NCBI GenBank assembly: GCA_016776705.1
Contig: JADHSW010000034.1
Span: 1 to 18,561, forward strand
From: Rhodospirillales bacterium
GTDB lineage: Bacteria; Pseudomonadota; Alphaproteobacteria; Rhodospirillales; JABHCV01
Direction of reading: 5' to 3'
Length of the DNA: 18,561 nucleotides
Under the pieces are notes generated by a model that ran no database searches, was not told where the DNA came from, and worked only from the letters and a program-made list of their open reading frames with translations. Position numbers and translations under genes: made by a program. This document shows positions 1-7,412 of the stretch, in pieces (position 1 is the stretch's first letter; the number at the start of each line of letters is the position of its first letter).

Positions 1-348
1 GATGTGGAATTTCCCGAGTTTGTGCGTGAAGCAGCCCTGGCGGGCGCCGAAATTATTCTGGCGCCCACAGCCTTGCGTTCCAGGTGGGGCTTTGTCGCAA
101 ATAAAATGATCCCGACGAGAGCCTTCGAAAATGGGGTGTTCCTGCTTTATGCCAATCACGCAGGTCGTGAAGGAACGAGTGAGTATCTGGGTGAAAGTGT
201 CATAGTGGGTCCCGATGGGGCCGAATTGGCCAGAGCCGGCTCCGGCGAGGAAGTCCTTGGTGCAAGGCTTGTTAGTGCCAATATAGAAAGAGCCCGCAAG
301 ACGTTGCCGTATTTGGAAATAGTCGAACAAAGACGACAAGTCTCATGA
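1..348 (+). CDS. Carbon-nitrogen hydrolase (nitrilase/amidase family), C-terminal part
   Basis: The reading frame is already open at base 1 and ends at the TGA at 346-348, so this is the last 115 codons of a gene that starts outside the window. It begins with DVEFPE. In the nitrilase superfamily this motif follows directly after the catalytic cysteine (usual form CYDxEFPE), so the catalytic Cys and the upstream Glu and Lys lie just off the left edge. The segment LAGAEIILAPTA, the RAFENGVFLLYAN stretch and the GxSxIVGPDG strand fit the C-terminal half of these alpha-beta-beta-alpha enzymes, which hydrolyse amides, nitriles or N-carbamoyl compounds in the cytoplasm. The substrate cannot be told. 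It lies on the same strand as the downstream ABC importer, 256 bases away, so a shared catabolic role is possible but unproven. Family assignment is firm; subfamily is not. Confidence 0.85.
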   Translation, partial: DVEFPEFVREAALAGAEIILAPTALRSRWGFVANKMIPTRAFENGVFLLYANHAGREGTSEYLGESVIVGPDGAELARAGSGEEVLGARLVSANIERARKTLPYLEIVEQRRQVS

Positions 349-389
349 ATATCGAAAGGTTTATGAAGTTATCAGACATAATGTCGCTT

Positions 390-406
390 GAAGGAAAAAT
401 TCCTTC
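390..406. repeat. Perfect inverted repeat, 7-bp arms
   Basis: GAAGGAA and TTCCTTC flank an AAA centre between the hydrolase stop and the ABC operon. No T-run follows, so it is not a normal intrinsic terminator. It could be an operator for the transporter operon or a weak 3' hairpin of the hydrolase message. The rest of 349-604 is AT-rich and is presumably the leader and promoter of the ABC operon, but I could not pick a convincing -35/-10 pair. Confidence 0.4.
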
Positions 407-604
407 GCCTGTGCCAAATAACAAAATTAAGGCCTTTGATTTTCTTGGGGAAATCGTGTTACCGTAATTTTAAATCAAATGTATCGTCTTGAAATTAAGT
501 GAAACAAACAAGTTGAAATAGACGGAAAACGGCAAAAAATGCCGGTCCGCCAGACGATAAAAATAATGACTGCCAGCGCACTGGCCAGTCGACAGGGAGG
601 TGAA

Positions 605-1708
605 ATGTCAGATCCAAGCGACCCGCTGGTGCGGTTCATTGAGGTTCAGAAAAGCTATGATGGCGAGATACTCGTCGTCAAAAATCTAAACCTGGATATC
701 GCCAAGGGCGAATTTCTGACGATGCTTGGGCCATCCGGCTCCGGGAAAACTACGTGTTTAATGATGCTGGCCGGGTTCGAGCCCGCCACTCATGGTGAAA
801 TTACCCTGGAAGGCAACCCGATCAATAATGTCGCCCCGCACAAGCGCGGCATCGGCATGGTCTTTCAGAACTACGCCCTGTTCCCGCACATGACCGTATT
901 TGAGAATCTTGCTTTCCCGCTAGAAGTTCGCAAGATGGGCAAGTCTGACATCGAAACCAAGGTCAAACAGGCGCTGGATATGGTTCAGCTTGGGGACTTT
1001 GGTCACCGTCGGCCAATGCAGCTTTCGGGCGGTCAGCAGCAACGTGTTGCCGTAGCCCGGGCGCTGGTTTTCGATCCACAACTGGTGCTGATGGACGAAC
1101 CGCTGGGCGCGTTGGACAAACAATTGCGCGAACAAATGCAATACGAGATCAAGCACATTCACGAAAGCCTGGGTGTCACGGTTGTCTACGTCACGCATGA
1201 TCAGTCAGAAGCTCTGACCATGTCGAACCGGGTAGCGGTGTTCAACGATGGCGTCATCCAACAATTGGCCCCGCCTGATGTACTGTACGAAAAACCCGAC
1301 AATGCCTTTTGCGCCCAGTTTATTGGTGAAAACAACAAGCTTATGGGCACGGTGAAGGAAAAGAGCGGCGGTAACTGTGTCGTCGATATTTCAGGAAGTG
1401 GCGTCGTCCATGCACTGGATGTCAACGCTGGTGATGTGGGGGCTGGGACGTCCCTGTCGCTAAGGCCGGAAAGGGTGGAAATCGACCCACCGGAAGGCAA
1501 GTTCCCGAATGTGTTCGAAGGCAAGGTCGAAGAACTTATTTATCTGGGTGATCACATTCGCACACGTGTCAATGTTTGCGGACATGATGATTTTATCGTC
1601 AAGGTACCCAATATTTCTGATCATGCGTCGCTGATAGAAGGCAACCCGGTCAAGGTAGGCTGGACGATCGACGATTGTCGAGCCTTGGACGTCTACGAGG
1701 GGCCGTAG
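605..1708 (+). CDS. ABC transporter ATP-binding protein, PotA-like
   Basis: Cytoplasmic ATPase subunit of an ABC importer; it hydrolyses ATP to drive substrate import through the two permeases encoded downstream. I choose the ATG at 605 because GGAGG lies four bases upstream; the frame is open from an ATG at 539 but that start has no ribosome site. From 605 the protein is 367 residues. Visible motifs: Walker A GPSGSGKTT (about 42-50), Q-loop Gln88, signature LSGGQQQR (from about 140), Walker B LVLMDE with Glu165, D-loop GALD and H-loop His199. The remaining ~125 residues form a TOBE-type C-terminal region, as in PotA/FbpC/CysA-type ATPases. It is the first gene of a five-gene + strand set. 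The PotA-like family is clear; the transported compound is not, since polyamine, amino-acid-derivative and metal importers share this architecture. Confidence 0.93.
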   Translation: MSDPSDPLVRFIEVQKSYDGEILVVKNLNLDIAKGEFLTMLGPSGSGKTTCLMMLAGFEPATHGEITLEGNPINNVAPHKRGIGMVFQNYALFPHMTVFENLAFPLEVRKMGKSDIETKVKQALDMVQLGDFGHRRPMQLSGGQQQRVAVARALVFDPQLVLMDEPLGALDKQLREQMQYEIKHIHESLGVTVVYVTHDQSEALTMSNRVAVFNDGVIQQLAPPDVLYEKPDNAFCAQFIGENNKLMGTVKEKSGGNCVVDISGSGVVHALDVNAGDVGAGTSLSLRPERVEIDPPEGKFPNVFEGKVEELIYLGDHIRTRVNVCGHDDFIVKVPNISDHASLIEGNPVKVGWTIDDCRALDVYEGP

Positions 1709-1834
1709 GATTTTATAGAAATACCCCTTTAGTCTCCGGGGAATACGAACGAAAACAATAAGTACAGAGAGACCGAAACCTAAAACCGCCGTTGCTTTTG
1801 CGGCAAAATCTCAACCAGGGAGAAAGAAAGTAAG

Positions 1835-2917
1835 ATGAAAAAAACTCTATTAATGTCAACCATTGCTGCGGCGGGAATTCTCGCAGCAAGCGCCGCGTTT
1901 GCGGGCAACCTGACGGTTGTCTCGTGGGGTGGGGGTTACACCAAAAGCCAGGTGGAAGCCTATCACAAGCCTTGGGAAGCAATGGGCGGCTCAAAAATCA
2001 ACTCTGAAGACTACAATGGTGGTCTGGCCGAAGTTAAGGCGCAGGTTGAATCCGGCAAAGTCGTCTGGGACTTGGTCGATGTTGAATTGTCTGACGCCGT
2101 TCGCGGTTGTGATGAAGGCTTGTTGGAGACCATCGACAAGTCGATCCTTCCCGCCGGTGATGACGGAACCCCGGCGACAAGCGATTTCCTTCCGGGAACC
2201 TTGACCGATTGCGGCGTTGCCTCAATCGTGTGGACGACAATTTACGCTTATGACACAACCAAGTTCCCTGGCGCAAAGCCGACCACCATGGCCGACTTCT
2301 ACGACCTCAACAAATTCCCGGGAAAGCGTGGCCTGCGTAAAGGTGCGAAATCAAACCTGGAAATGGCTTTGATGGCTGATGGCGTTGCTCCTGGCGATGT
2401 CTATAAATTGCTTGGCACCGACGCCGGTGTCGATCGTGCATTCGCCAAATTGGACACGATCAAAGGCAGCACTGTCTGGTGGGAAGCTGGCGCACAGCCC
2501 CCGCAAATGCTTGCTGATGGCGAAGTCCTGATGACCACCGCATACAATGGCCGTATCTTCGGTGCAGTCGCAACCGAGAAAAAGCCGTTTGAAATCGTTT
2601 GGGACGGACAGGTTTGGGACCTCGACCTTTGGGTTATCCCGAAGGGTGCACCGAACAAGGCAGATGCGCTTAAGTTTGTCGCTTTCTCGACCGACACCAA
2701 GCGTAACGCGGCTCAGGCCAGTTGGATCTCCTACGGTCCGGTTCGCAAATCTGCGGCTCCGCTTGTTGGTAAACATGCAACTGAGGGCATCGACATGAAA
2801 CCACACATGCCGACAGCTCCCGGTAACTTCAAGAACGCCCTGCAGAATGACTTTGCATTCTGGGCGGACCATGCAGATGAACTGAACGAAAAGTTCAGCG
2901 CCTGGCTGGCCAAATAA
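1835..2917 (+). CDS. Periplasmic substrate-binding protein of the ABC importer (PotD/family 1 type)
   Basis: 360-residue extracellular solute-binding protein. It starts with a classic Sec signal peptide (MKK, a hydrophobic stretch and a predicted cleavage after AFA, about residue 23). The mature part opens with LTVVSWGGGY, typical of spermidine/putrescine-type binding proteins. Two cysteines, in VRGCDEGLL and LTDCGVASIVW, could form a periplasmic disulfide. Aromatic patches such as VWWEAGAQPPQ, AYNGRIFG and VWDLDLWVIP resemble the ligand-binding face of polyamine and quaternary-amine binders. A purine-rich AGGGAGA site lies upstream of the ATG. It binds substrate in the periplasm and hands it to the permeases. 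The 126 bases before it hold no other gene. Many close relatives of this type have no proven ligand, so I leave substrate and symbol open. Confidence 0.9.
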   Translation: MKKTLLMSTIAAAGILAASAAFAGNLTVVSWGGGYTKSQVEAYHKPWEAMGGSKINSEDYNGGLAEVKAQVESGKVVWDLVDVELSDAVRGCDEGLLETIDKSILPAGDDGTPATSDFLPGTLTDCGVASIVWTTIYAYDTTKFPGAKPTTMADFYDLNKFPGKRGLRKGAKSNLEMALMADGVAPGDVYKLLGTDAGVDRAFAKLDTIKGSTVWWEAGAQPPQMLADGEVLMTTAYNGRIFGAVATEKKPFEIVWDGQVWDLDLWVIPKGAPNKADALKFVAFSTDTKRNAAQASWISYGPVRKSAAPLVGKHATEGIDMKPHMPTAPGNFKNALQNDFAFWADHADELNEKFSAWLAK

Positions 2918-2924
2918 GAACTGA

Positions 2925-2967
2925 CGGCTTGGTTGGGGAGGGGCATTTACCTTTTCCCAACCAGCCG
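2925..2967 (+). promoter_or_regulatory. Intercistronic hairpin after the binding-protein gene
   Basis: CGGCTTGGTTGGG (2925-2937) pairs with CCCAACCAGCCG (2956-2967): 12 base pairs with one bulged T and a loop of about 18 bases. No T-run follows, so it is more likely an mRNA-stabilising or attenuating hairpin than a full terminator. Such elements commonly sit behind binding-protein genes and keep that subunit in excess over the permeases. The function here is inferred from position and pairing. Confidence 0.55.
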
Positions 2968-3030
2968 ACTTTGGTCTTACCCGATTTAGATTCGTAAAAT
3001 TTATAAATTTATATTTTCAGGAGCCCGATT

Positions 3031-4299
3031 GTGAGCGAACAGGTCATGGCAGCGGCAGGTGGGGGTGCAGTTCTTGCCGCGGATGGGACGCCGCTAAAAG
3101 AGCGCCTTCAGAAAACACTGCGCAGACGCAAGCTGGTTGCAGCGGGGCTGGTTCTTCCCCTGGGCGCCTTTGTTTTTATCACTTTCATGTTCCCCATTGT
3201 ACTGATGCTGTTCCGCAGCATTGATAATCCAGTAATTAACGAAAACATGCCGCTGACTGCGGCCATTCTTGAGCATTGGGACGGCCAGGATATTCCTGGT
3301 GAAGAGGTTTTTGCCGCCCTTGCCGCCGATTTGGCGCAGGCCCGCGAAACCAAAGAAATTGGACGCGTCGCCACTCGTATGAATTTTGAATACAGTGGTG
3401 TGCGGAGCGTCTTTACATCGACCGCCCGCAAAGCCAAGAATATGAAGGCGCCCTTTAAGGATGCCTTGATCAAGGCTGATGAAAAATGGGGCGAGCGCGA
3501 AATGTGGGTCACCCTGCAGCGGATGTCCAAGCCCTATACTTCTTCTCAATATCTGGCCGCCCTCGACATGCGCTATGACATCGATAACAACATTGTCATG
3601 CAGGATGAAGACCGCCAGATTTACGTTATGATTTTCGGACGTACCCTGTGGATTAGCTTCCTCGTATCCGCATTGTGTCTACTGTTGGGATACCCTGTCG
3701 CCTATCTGTTGGCGACCCTGCCTTTAAAATATTCAAACCTGTTGATGATTATGGTGTTGTTGCCTTTCTGGACTTCGTTGCTGGTTCGCACGACATCCTG
3801 GATCGTCCTTTTGCAAACCAACGGCGTCCTGAATGATATATTTGTGTGGCTTCATCTCATTGATGATGAGGGCCGAATACAAATGATCTATAACCAGATG
3901 GGAACAGTCATCGCCATGACGCACATTCTGTTACCGTTCATGGTGCTGCCGCTGTATTCAGTGATGAAGACAATTCCTCCCAGTTATATGCGCGCCGCCC
4001 TGTCGTTGGGGGCAAATCCGGTAACCGCTTATGTCCGGGTATATGCGCCGCAAACCGTTCCCGGTATCGGTGCGGGTTCGCTTCTGGTTTTCATTCTGTC
4101 CATTGGTTATTACATCACCCCGGCTCTGGTCGGTGGGCGAACCGGGCAGATGATTTCCAACTTTATCGCCTTCCACATGCAAAAATCCCTGAACTGGGGA
4201 CTGGCTGCGGCGCTGGGCGGTATTTTGCTGGTTGGCGTATTAATCCTTTATTGGGCGTATTCGAAGATCGTAGGCGTCGATAATATGAAACTAGGGTAA
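3031..4299 (+). CDS. ABC transporter permease, PotB-like, with large insert
   Basis: Inner-membrane permease of the importer. The start is GTG at 3031, with CAGGAG seven bases upstream. The 422 residues begin with a basic cytoplasmic N-terminus and a first membrane segment (about 36-62). Then comes a roughly 130-residue hydrophilic stretch (about 65-195) rich in Lys, Glu and Asp, followed by the usual core of five membrane helices. The EAA-type loop that docks on the ATPase is visible as MRAALSLGANPVTAYVRV near residue 325, with PQTVPGIGAG behind it. Standard PotB proteins are about 280 residues, so the extra length is the insert between the first two helices, predicted to be periplasmic. The gene precedes the second permease by five bases. 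Permease identity is firm; the role of the insert is unknown. Confidence 0.92.
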   Translation: MSEQVMAAAGGGAVLAADGTPLKERLQKTLRRRKLVAAGLVLPLGAFVFITFMFPIVLMLFRSIDNPVINENMPLTAAILEHWDGQDIPGEEVFAALAADLAQARETKEIGRVATRMNFEYSGVRSVFTSTARKAKNMKAPFKDALIKADEKWGEREMWVTLQRMSKPYTSSQYLAALDMRYDIDNNIVMQDEDRQIYVMIFGRTLWISFLVSALCLLLGYPVAYLLATLPLKYSNLLMIMVLLPFWTSLLVRTTSWIVLLQTNGVLNDIFVWLHLIDDEGRIQMIYNQMGTVIAMTHILLPFMVLPLYSVMKTIPPSYMRAALSLGANPVTAYVRVYAPQTVPGIGAGSLLVFILSIGYYITPALVGGRTGQMISNFIAFHMQKSLNWGLAAALGGILLVGVLILYWAYSKIVGVDNMKLG

Positions 4300-4304
4300 G
4301 AGCC

Positions 4305-5147
4305 ATGCTACCAAGCTACGCGGGACCACTTGAAACCACCTGGTATTACACCTTCAGAATTCTCTGCGGGCTGATACTGGTTTTCCTGATTGCTCCTATT
4401 CTTGTTATCATCCCCCTGTCCTTTAACGCAGAGCCTTATTTCTCCTTTACACCGGGGATGTTGAGCTTCGAACCAGATGCATTTTCCATGCGCTGGTACG
4501 AGGATATTCTTAATAACAAGCAGTGGGTTCATTCGGCGAAAAACAGCATTATCATCGCCTTCTTTGCGACTATTCTGGCGACGACGCTTGGCACCCTTGC
4601 CGCATTGGGGTTAAGCCGCCCTGAAATGCCTTATCGTGGCATCATCATGGGGATGTTGATTTCGCCAATGATCGTGCCGTTGATTATTTCGGCTGCCGGT
4701 ATGTACTTCTTTTATTCGGAAGTCGGCCTGACGCAAACTTACTTGGGGATTATCCTGGCCCATGCGGCATTGGGAACACCATTTGTGGTTATCACCGTGA
4801 CAGCCACGTTGACAGGTTTCGATCAAAGTTTGATCCGCGCCGCAAATAACCTTGGCGCGTCGCCAACCTATACATTTTTCAAAGTGACCATGCCGCTGAT
4901 TACACCGGGAATGATTTCCGGTGGCCTGTTCGCTTTCATCACCTCATTTGATGAAGTTGTTGCAGTCCTGTTTTTGTCGGGCTTCGAACAGCGCACCATT
5001 CCCAGGCAGATGTGGGCCGGTATTCGTGAGCAGATCAGCCCGACCATTCTGGCCGTGGCCACCATCCTGGTGTTGATTTCCGTTGCCTTGCTGGCGACAA
5101 TCGAATTACTAAGGCGTCGAAACGATCGCCTGCGTGGTATCGTCTGA
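4305..5147 (+). CDS. ABC transporter permease, PotC-like
   Basis: Second inner-membrane permease, 280 residues, the standard PotC length. It has a hydrophobic first helix (ILCGLILVFLIAPILVIIPL), then the conserved SFNAEPYFSFTPG and RWYEDI stretch typical of PotC/PotI proteins, five more membrane helices, and the ATPase-coupling loop IRAANNLGASPTYTFFKVTMP near residue 175. The ATG at 4305 follows the stop of the first permease by five bases and is preceded by a GGTAAGAG purine stretch, so the two are probably translated from one message. With the other three subunits this makes a complete importer with two different permeases. The next gene, a UspA protein, begins 22 bases downstream. Confidence 0.93.
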   Translation: MLPSYAGPLETTWYYTFRILCGLILVFLIAPILVIIPLSFNAEPYFSFTPGMLSFEPDAFSMRWYEDILNNKQWVHSAKNSIIIAFFATILATTLGTLAALGLSRPEMPYRGIIMGMLISPMIVPLIISAAGMYFFYSEVGLTQTYLGIILAHAALGTPFVVITVTATLTGFDQSLIRAANNLGASPTYTFFKVTMPLITPGMISGGLFAFITSFDEVVAVLFLSGFEQRTIPRQMWAGIREQISPTILAVATILVLISVALLATIELLRRRNDRLRGIV

Positions 5148-5169
5148 TTTATTTTTCTTGGGAGCAATT

Positions 5170-5613
5170 ATGATCAATCACATCGTTGTCGCCGTCGACG
5201 CATCGCCATCTTCTGACAATGCCGTTGATTTGGCGATCAGTCTGGCGAAAACCAATGATGCCAAATTGAGTTTCCTGAATGTCATTCGCGATATGCAGTT
5301 GCCAGAAAGCGTCATGCGCATGGCAGAAGTTGAGCATATTCAAGGGCCCCGCAGCGATGTCTTGCGTTTCGTTGGGGAAAAAACCCTGAAGCTGGCCGAT
5401 AAAAAAGCCAGGGAGGCCGGGGTGATGAATGCCCAGAAAAATGTCGCCGTTGGCGACCCTGCCTCGGAAATCAGCGACTACGCAAAAAGCCATGGCGCTG
5501 ATCTGATCGTCATTGGTACGCGTGGACACGGTGAACTCAAGGGAATGTTCCTGGGCAGCGTGTCGCGCAAGGTCTCCAATCTGGCTGATGTTAACGTTCT
5601 GATTGTCCGTTAA
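5170..5613 (+). CDS. Universal stress protein, UspA family
   Basis: 147-residue single-domain Usp. The chosen start is ATG 5170, five bases after GGGAG; the frame is open further upstream (from 5134) but overlaps the permease end without a ribosome site. The N-terminal strand HIVVAVDASPSSDNA and the C-terminal ATP-binding signature G116-x2-G119-x9-G129-S130 are intact, so nucleotide binding is likely. Usp proteins act in the cytoplasm, usually as dimers, in stress response or as regulators of other proteins. It lies 22 bases behind the ABC permease on the same strand with no terminator between, so it is probably part of the transporter operon. This resembles TeaD, the ATP-binding Usp that modulates the Halomonas ectoine transporter; that parallel is inference. 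Its stop overlaps the stop of the convergent racemase-family gene. Confidence 0.92.
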   Translation: MINHIVVAVDASPSSDNAVDLAISLAKTNDAKLSFLNVIRDMQLPESVMRMAEVEHIQGPRSDVLRFVGEKTLKLADKKAREAGVMNAQKNVAVGDPASEISDYAKSHGADLIVIGTRGHGELKGMFLGSVSRKVSNLADVNVLIVR

Positions 5614-6380
5614 CTGAGCATCAGTTTCCCGAAACCTTCGATCCTGTTCTCATAGCCCGCCAACCTGAGCAAACGCCACATCATGGACTGATTGCTGCTC
5701 AGGACAGGCTTGCCCAGAGTCTGCTCCAGTTCGGGAATACATTCCGCCGCACGAAGTGCAGTGCAGGACAGAAACAACGCCTCGGCGTCGGGATGATCGG
5801 CCTTTTGGGCCGCCTGGATAATGGCGCTTGTCGGGATTCGGGCGACATCGATATCTGAATCCAAATCGAATGTGGACATGGCCAGAACGCCAATTTCACA
5901 ATCTTCAATATACTTCCGTATTGGCTGGTTTACTTCGTCGCGGTACGGGGTCAGCACGGCGATTTTGGAAATATCCATATGCTTGCAGCCATCAACAGCA
6001 GCCGTGATCGGGGTCGTTGAAGGCACGCCCGGCTGGCCTTCCGAAAGTCGGGCAAACACCTTGTCGGGACCGATGGCAATACTTCCCGACGTGCAGGCGA
6101 AAGCGATGGCGTCAAGGGCTGCACCGGGAAGAAGATCCACAGCCGCCTGAACAAGGCCGTTTTCCATGGCGGCCAGATTTTCCACTGTCATGGGGTTGTC
6201 ATAGGTCACCCTGTTGATGAAGGTGGCGATTCCATCGCGCGGGATCATCCGTCCAATGTCTCGTTCAAGGGTCAAATCCGTACTCAACAGGATAAGACCA
6301 AGGCATTTGGCCCCTTGTGCTGGCGCTTCCAATTCATAGTCAATGCCGATGGGGCGGGATGTCATGGAAGAAGGATTCAT
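5610..6380 (-). CDS. Asp/Glu racemase superfamily enzyme (maleate isomerase / arylmalonate decarboxylase type)
   Basis: 256-residue cytoplasmic enzyme of the two-cysteine aspartate/glutamate racemase superfamily. Both active-site cysteines are present: Cys96 in FACTSGS and Cys206 in LSCTALR. The TSGS form after the first Cys matches the maleate isomerase, arylmalonate decarboxylase and EutA-like branch rather than glutamate racemase MurI. The N-terminal LGLILLSTDLTLERD and the TPYRDEVN segment in the middle also fit. The reaction is probably cofactor-independent proton transfer or isomerisation on a small dicarboxylate-like substrate. Its ATG overlaps the stop of the upstream HIT gene (ATGA), with AAAGGAG inside the HIT coding end, so the two are translationally coupled. 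At the other end its TAA overlaps the convergent usp stop by four bases. The substrate is unknown; EutA-like ectoine breakdown is one option but no other ectoine gene is visible. Confidence 0.85.
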   Translation of the reverse strand: MNPSSMTSRPIGIDYELEAPAQGAKCLGLILLSTDLTLERDIGRMIPRDGIATFINRVTYDNPMTVENLAAMENGLVQAAVDLLPGAALDAIAFACTSGSIAIGPDKVFARLSEGQPGVPSTTPITAAVDGCKHMDISKIAVLTPYRDEVNQPIRKYIEDCEIGVLAMSTFDLDSDIDVARIPTSAIIQAAQKADHPDAEALFLSCTALRAAECIPELEQTLGKPVLSSNQSMMWRLLRLAGYENRIEGFGKLMLS

Positions 6381-6790
6381 GAAATGACTCCTTTCAGGGC
6401 TGCTTCAAGCTTTGTTGATGTGTCGCTCAATACTTCCGCAGTGTAATCCAGTCTTGGCACGACTCCCCAAACGGGTCCCGGCCATGCCGGGTCTTCCTTG
6501 AAGCGGGCGATGACATGGATATGCAGTTGCGGAACCATATTGCCAAGTGCCGCAACGTTAATGCGTTCAGGAATATAAAGCCCGTTAAGGGCGCGGGATG
6601 CACAGCAAATTTCGTGCATAACCAGCGGCTGGTCGTCCTCGGACAGTTCATGCAGGCCGCCCAGGCCTTCGCGAGCAGGAACCAAAATCAGCCAGGGATA
6701 ATTTGCATCCTTCATCAACAGCACGCGGCAAACACTCCAACGGGCAATTTCGATGGTGTCCTGGGCAATCGTCGGGTGAAGGGTGAACAT
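6377..6790 (-). CDS. HIT-family (histidine triad) protein
   Basis: 137-residue HIT-domain protein. The triad region reads QLHIHVIARF (residues 88-97): the catalytic middle His90 and His92 are present, while the first triad histidine is Gln88. LILVPAREGLGGLHELS is the usual strand and helix ahead of the triad in this proteobacterial subfamily. Such proteins hydrolyse or transfer nucleotide monophosphate groups (AMP-lysine-type, dinucleoside polyphosphates); the exact substrate is unknown. The start at 6790 has only a weak ribosome site. It is the first gene of a two-gene - strand unit with the racemase-family enzyme (4-bp ATGA overlap), and divergent from the DUF1491 gene. The Gln at the first position is common in such relatives and does not by itself mean loss of activity. 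Confidence 0.88.
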   Translation of the reverse strand: MFTLHPTIAQDTIEIARWSVCRVLLMKDANYPWLILVPAREGLGGLHELSEDDQPLVMHEICCASRALNGLYIPERINVAALGNMVPQLHIHVIARFKEDPAWPGPVWGVVPRLDYTAEVLSDTSTKLEAALKGVIS

Positions 6791-6910
6791 CTGAAATCTT
6801 GCCTGTTTTTATGAAACCAATATGCCCAATCATGGCATGTTCAGAGATTGGCGGGGAAGTAAAAATACTGCTAGGGTTTGCCCCGTCGTGAATCTTGCGG
6901 AAGCCGTTTA

Positions 6911-7255
6911 ATGTCGTGGGCATCATCAAAAATAAAGGCTGGTTTGTGGGTGCATGCCCAGACCCGCATTTGTGACCTGAATTGCATTCCCATGATGGTC
7001 CGTCACATGGGAGACCCTGATTCCGGCGCCATCCTGCTTAAGCTATATCGTGGGCCAGAAGGATGCTCGATTTTGACACAGGTACGCGACATGGATGGCA
7101 ATCCCGGGTGGATGTATGGTGGCGGGGCAGAGCTTATTACAGAAAGTGATGGGGAAGCCTACATCAAACGCCAACTCGACCGGGACCCGGATTTGTGGGT
7201 AATCGAGATTGAAGATCCACAAGGTCGCTACGAACTTGATGGTGCCATCGTCTGA
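6911..7255 (+). CDS. DUF1491 family protein
   Basis: 114-residue small protein of unknown function found mainly in alphaproteobacteria. I take ATG 6911 as start because a purine-rich GCGGAAG lies upstream and the conserved part (KAGLWVHAQTRIC) begins a few residues in; the frame is open from 6878. The features that mark the family are the early LWVHAQ strand, MVRHMGDPDSGAILLK, and the C-terminal DRDPDLWVIEIEDPQGR. There is no signal peptide or membrane segment, so it is probably cytoplasmic. It stands alone between the divergent HIT gene and the downstream regulator, with a possible terminator behind it. No function can be assigned. Confidence 0.8.
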   Translation: MSWASSKIKAGLWVHAQTRICDLNCIPMMVRHMGDPDSGAILLKLYRGPEGCSILTQVRDMDGNPGWMYGGGAELITESDGEAYIKRQLDRDPDLWVIEIEDPQGRYELDGAIV

Positions 7256-7258
7256 GTG

Positions 7259-7319
7259 TAGCCGACGGTAAACAGAACTGTTCCAATTCCGACTCTTTCG
7301 GCTAGACAGTCCTTTTTTT
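7259..7319 (+). terminator. Possible terminator after the DUF1491 gene
   Basis: TAGCCGA (7259-7265) pairs with TCGGCTA (7298-7304), with a nested AACAG-AA-CTGTT hairpin (7271-7282) inside the loop. Seven T residues follow at 7313-7319. The eight-base gap between stem and T-run makes it a poor match to a standard intrinsic terminator, so confidence is low. Confidence 0.35.
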
Positions 7320-7412
7320 CAGGTTTAAAGAAAACAAAGGGCTTGCGGTGGTATAACGGCCTTATCCTGGTGGGTCTCACGCGCTCATCAAGGCTGGCCA
7401 AGAGGAATATAT

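Noticed and set aside
530..544. CGGCA-AAAAA-TGCCG hairpin before the ABC ATPase gene
   Set aside because: Only five base pairs, no T-run and no context for a terminator or riboswitch; probably chance, though it covers the weak upstream ATG at 539.
2351..2872. 173-codon open frame on the - strand
   Set aside because: Antisense to the periplasmic binding-protein gene; composition follows the sense codons and no family is recognisable.
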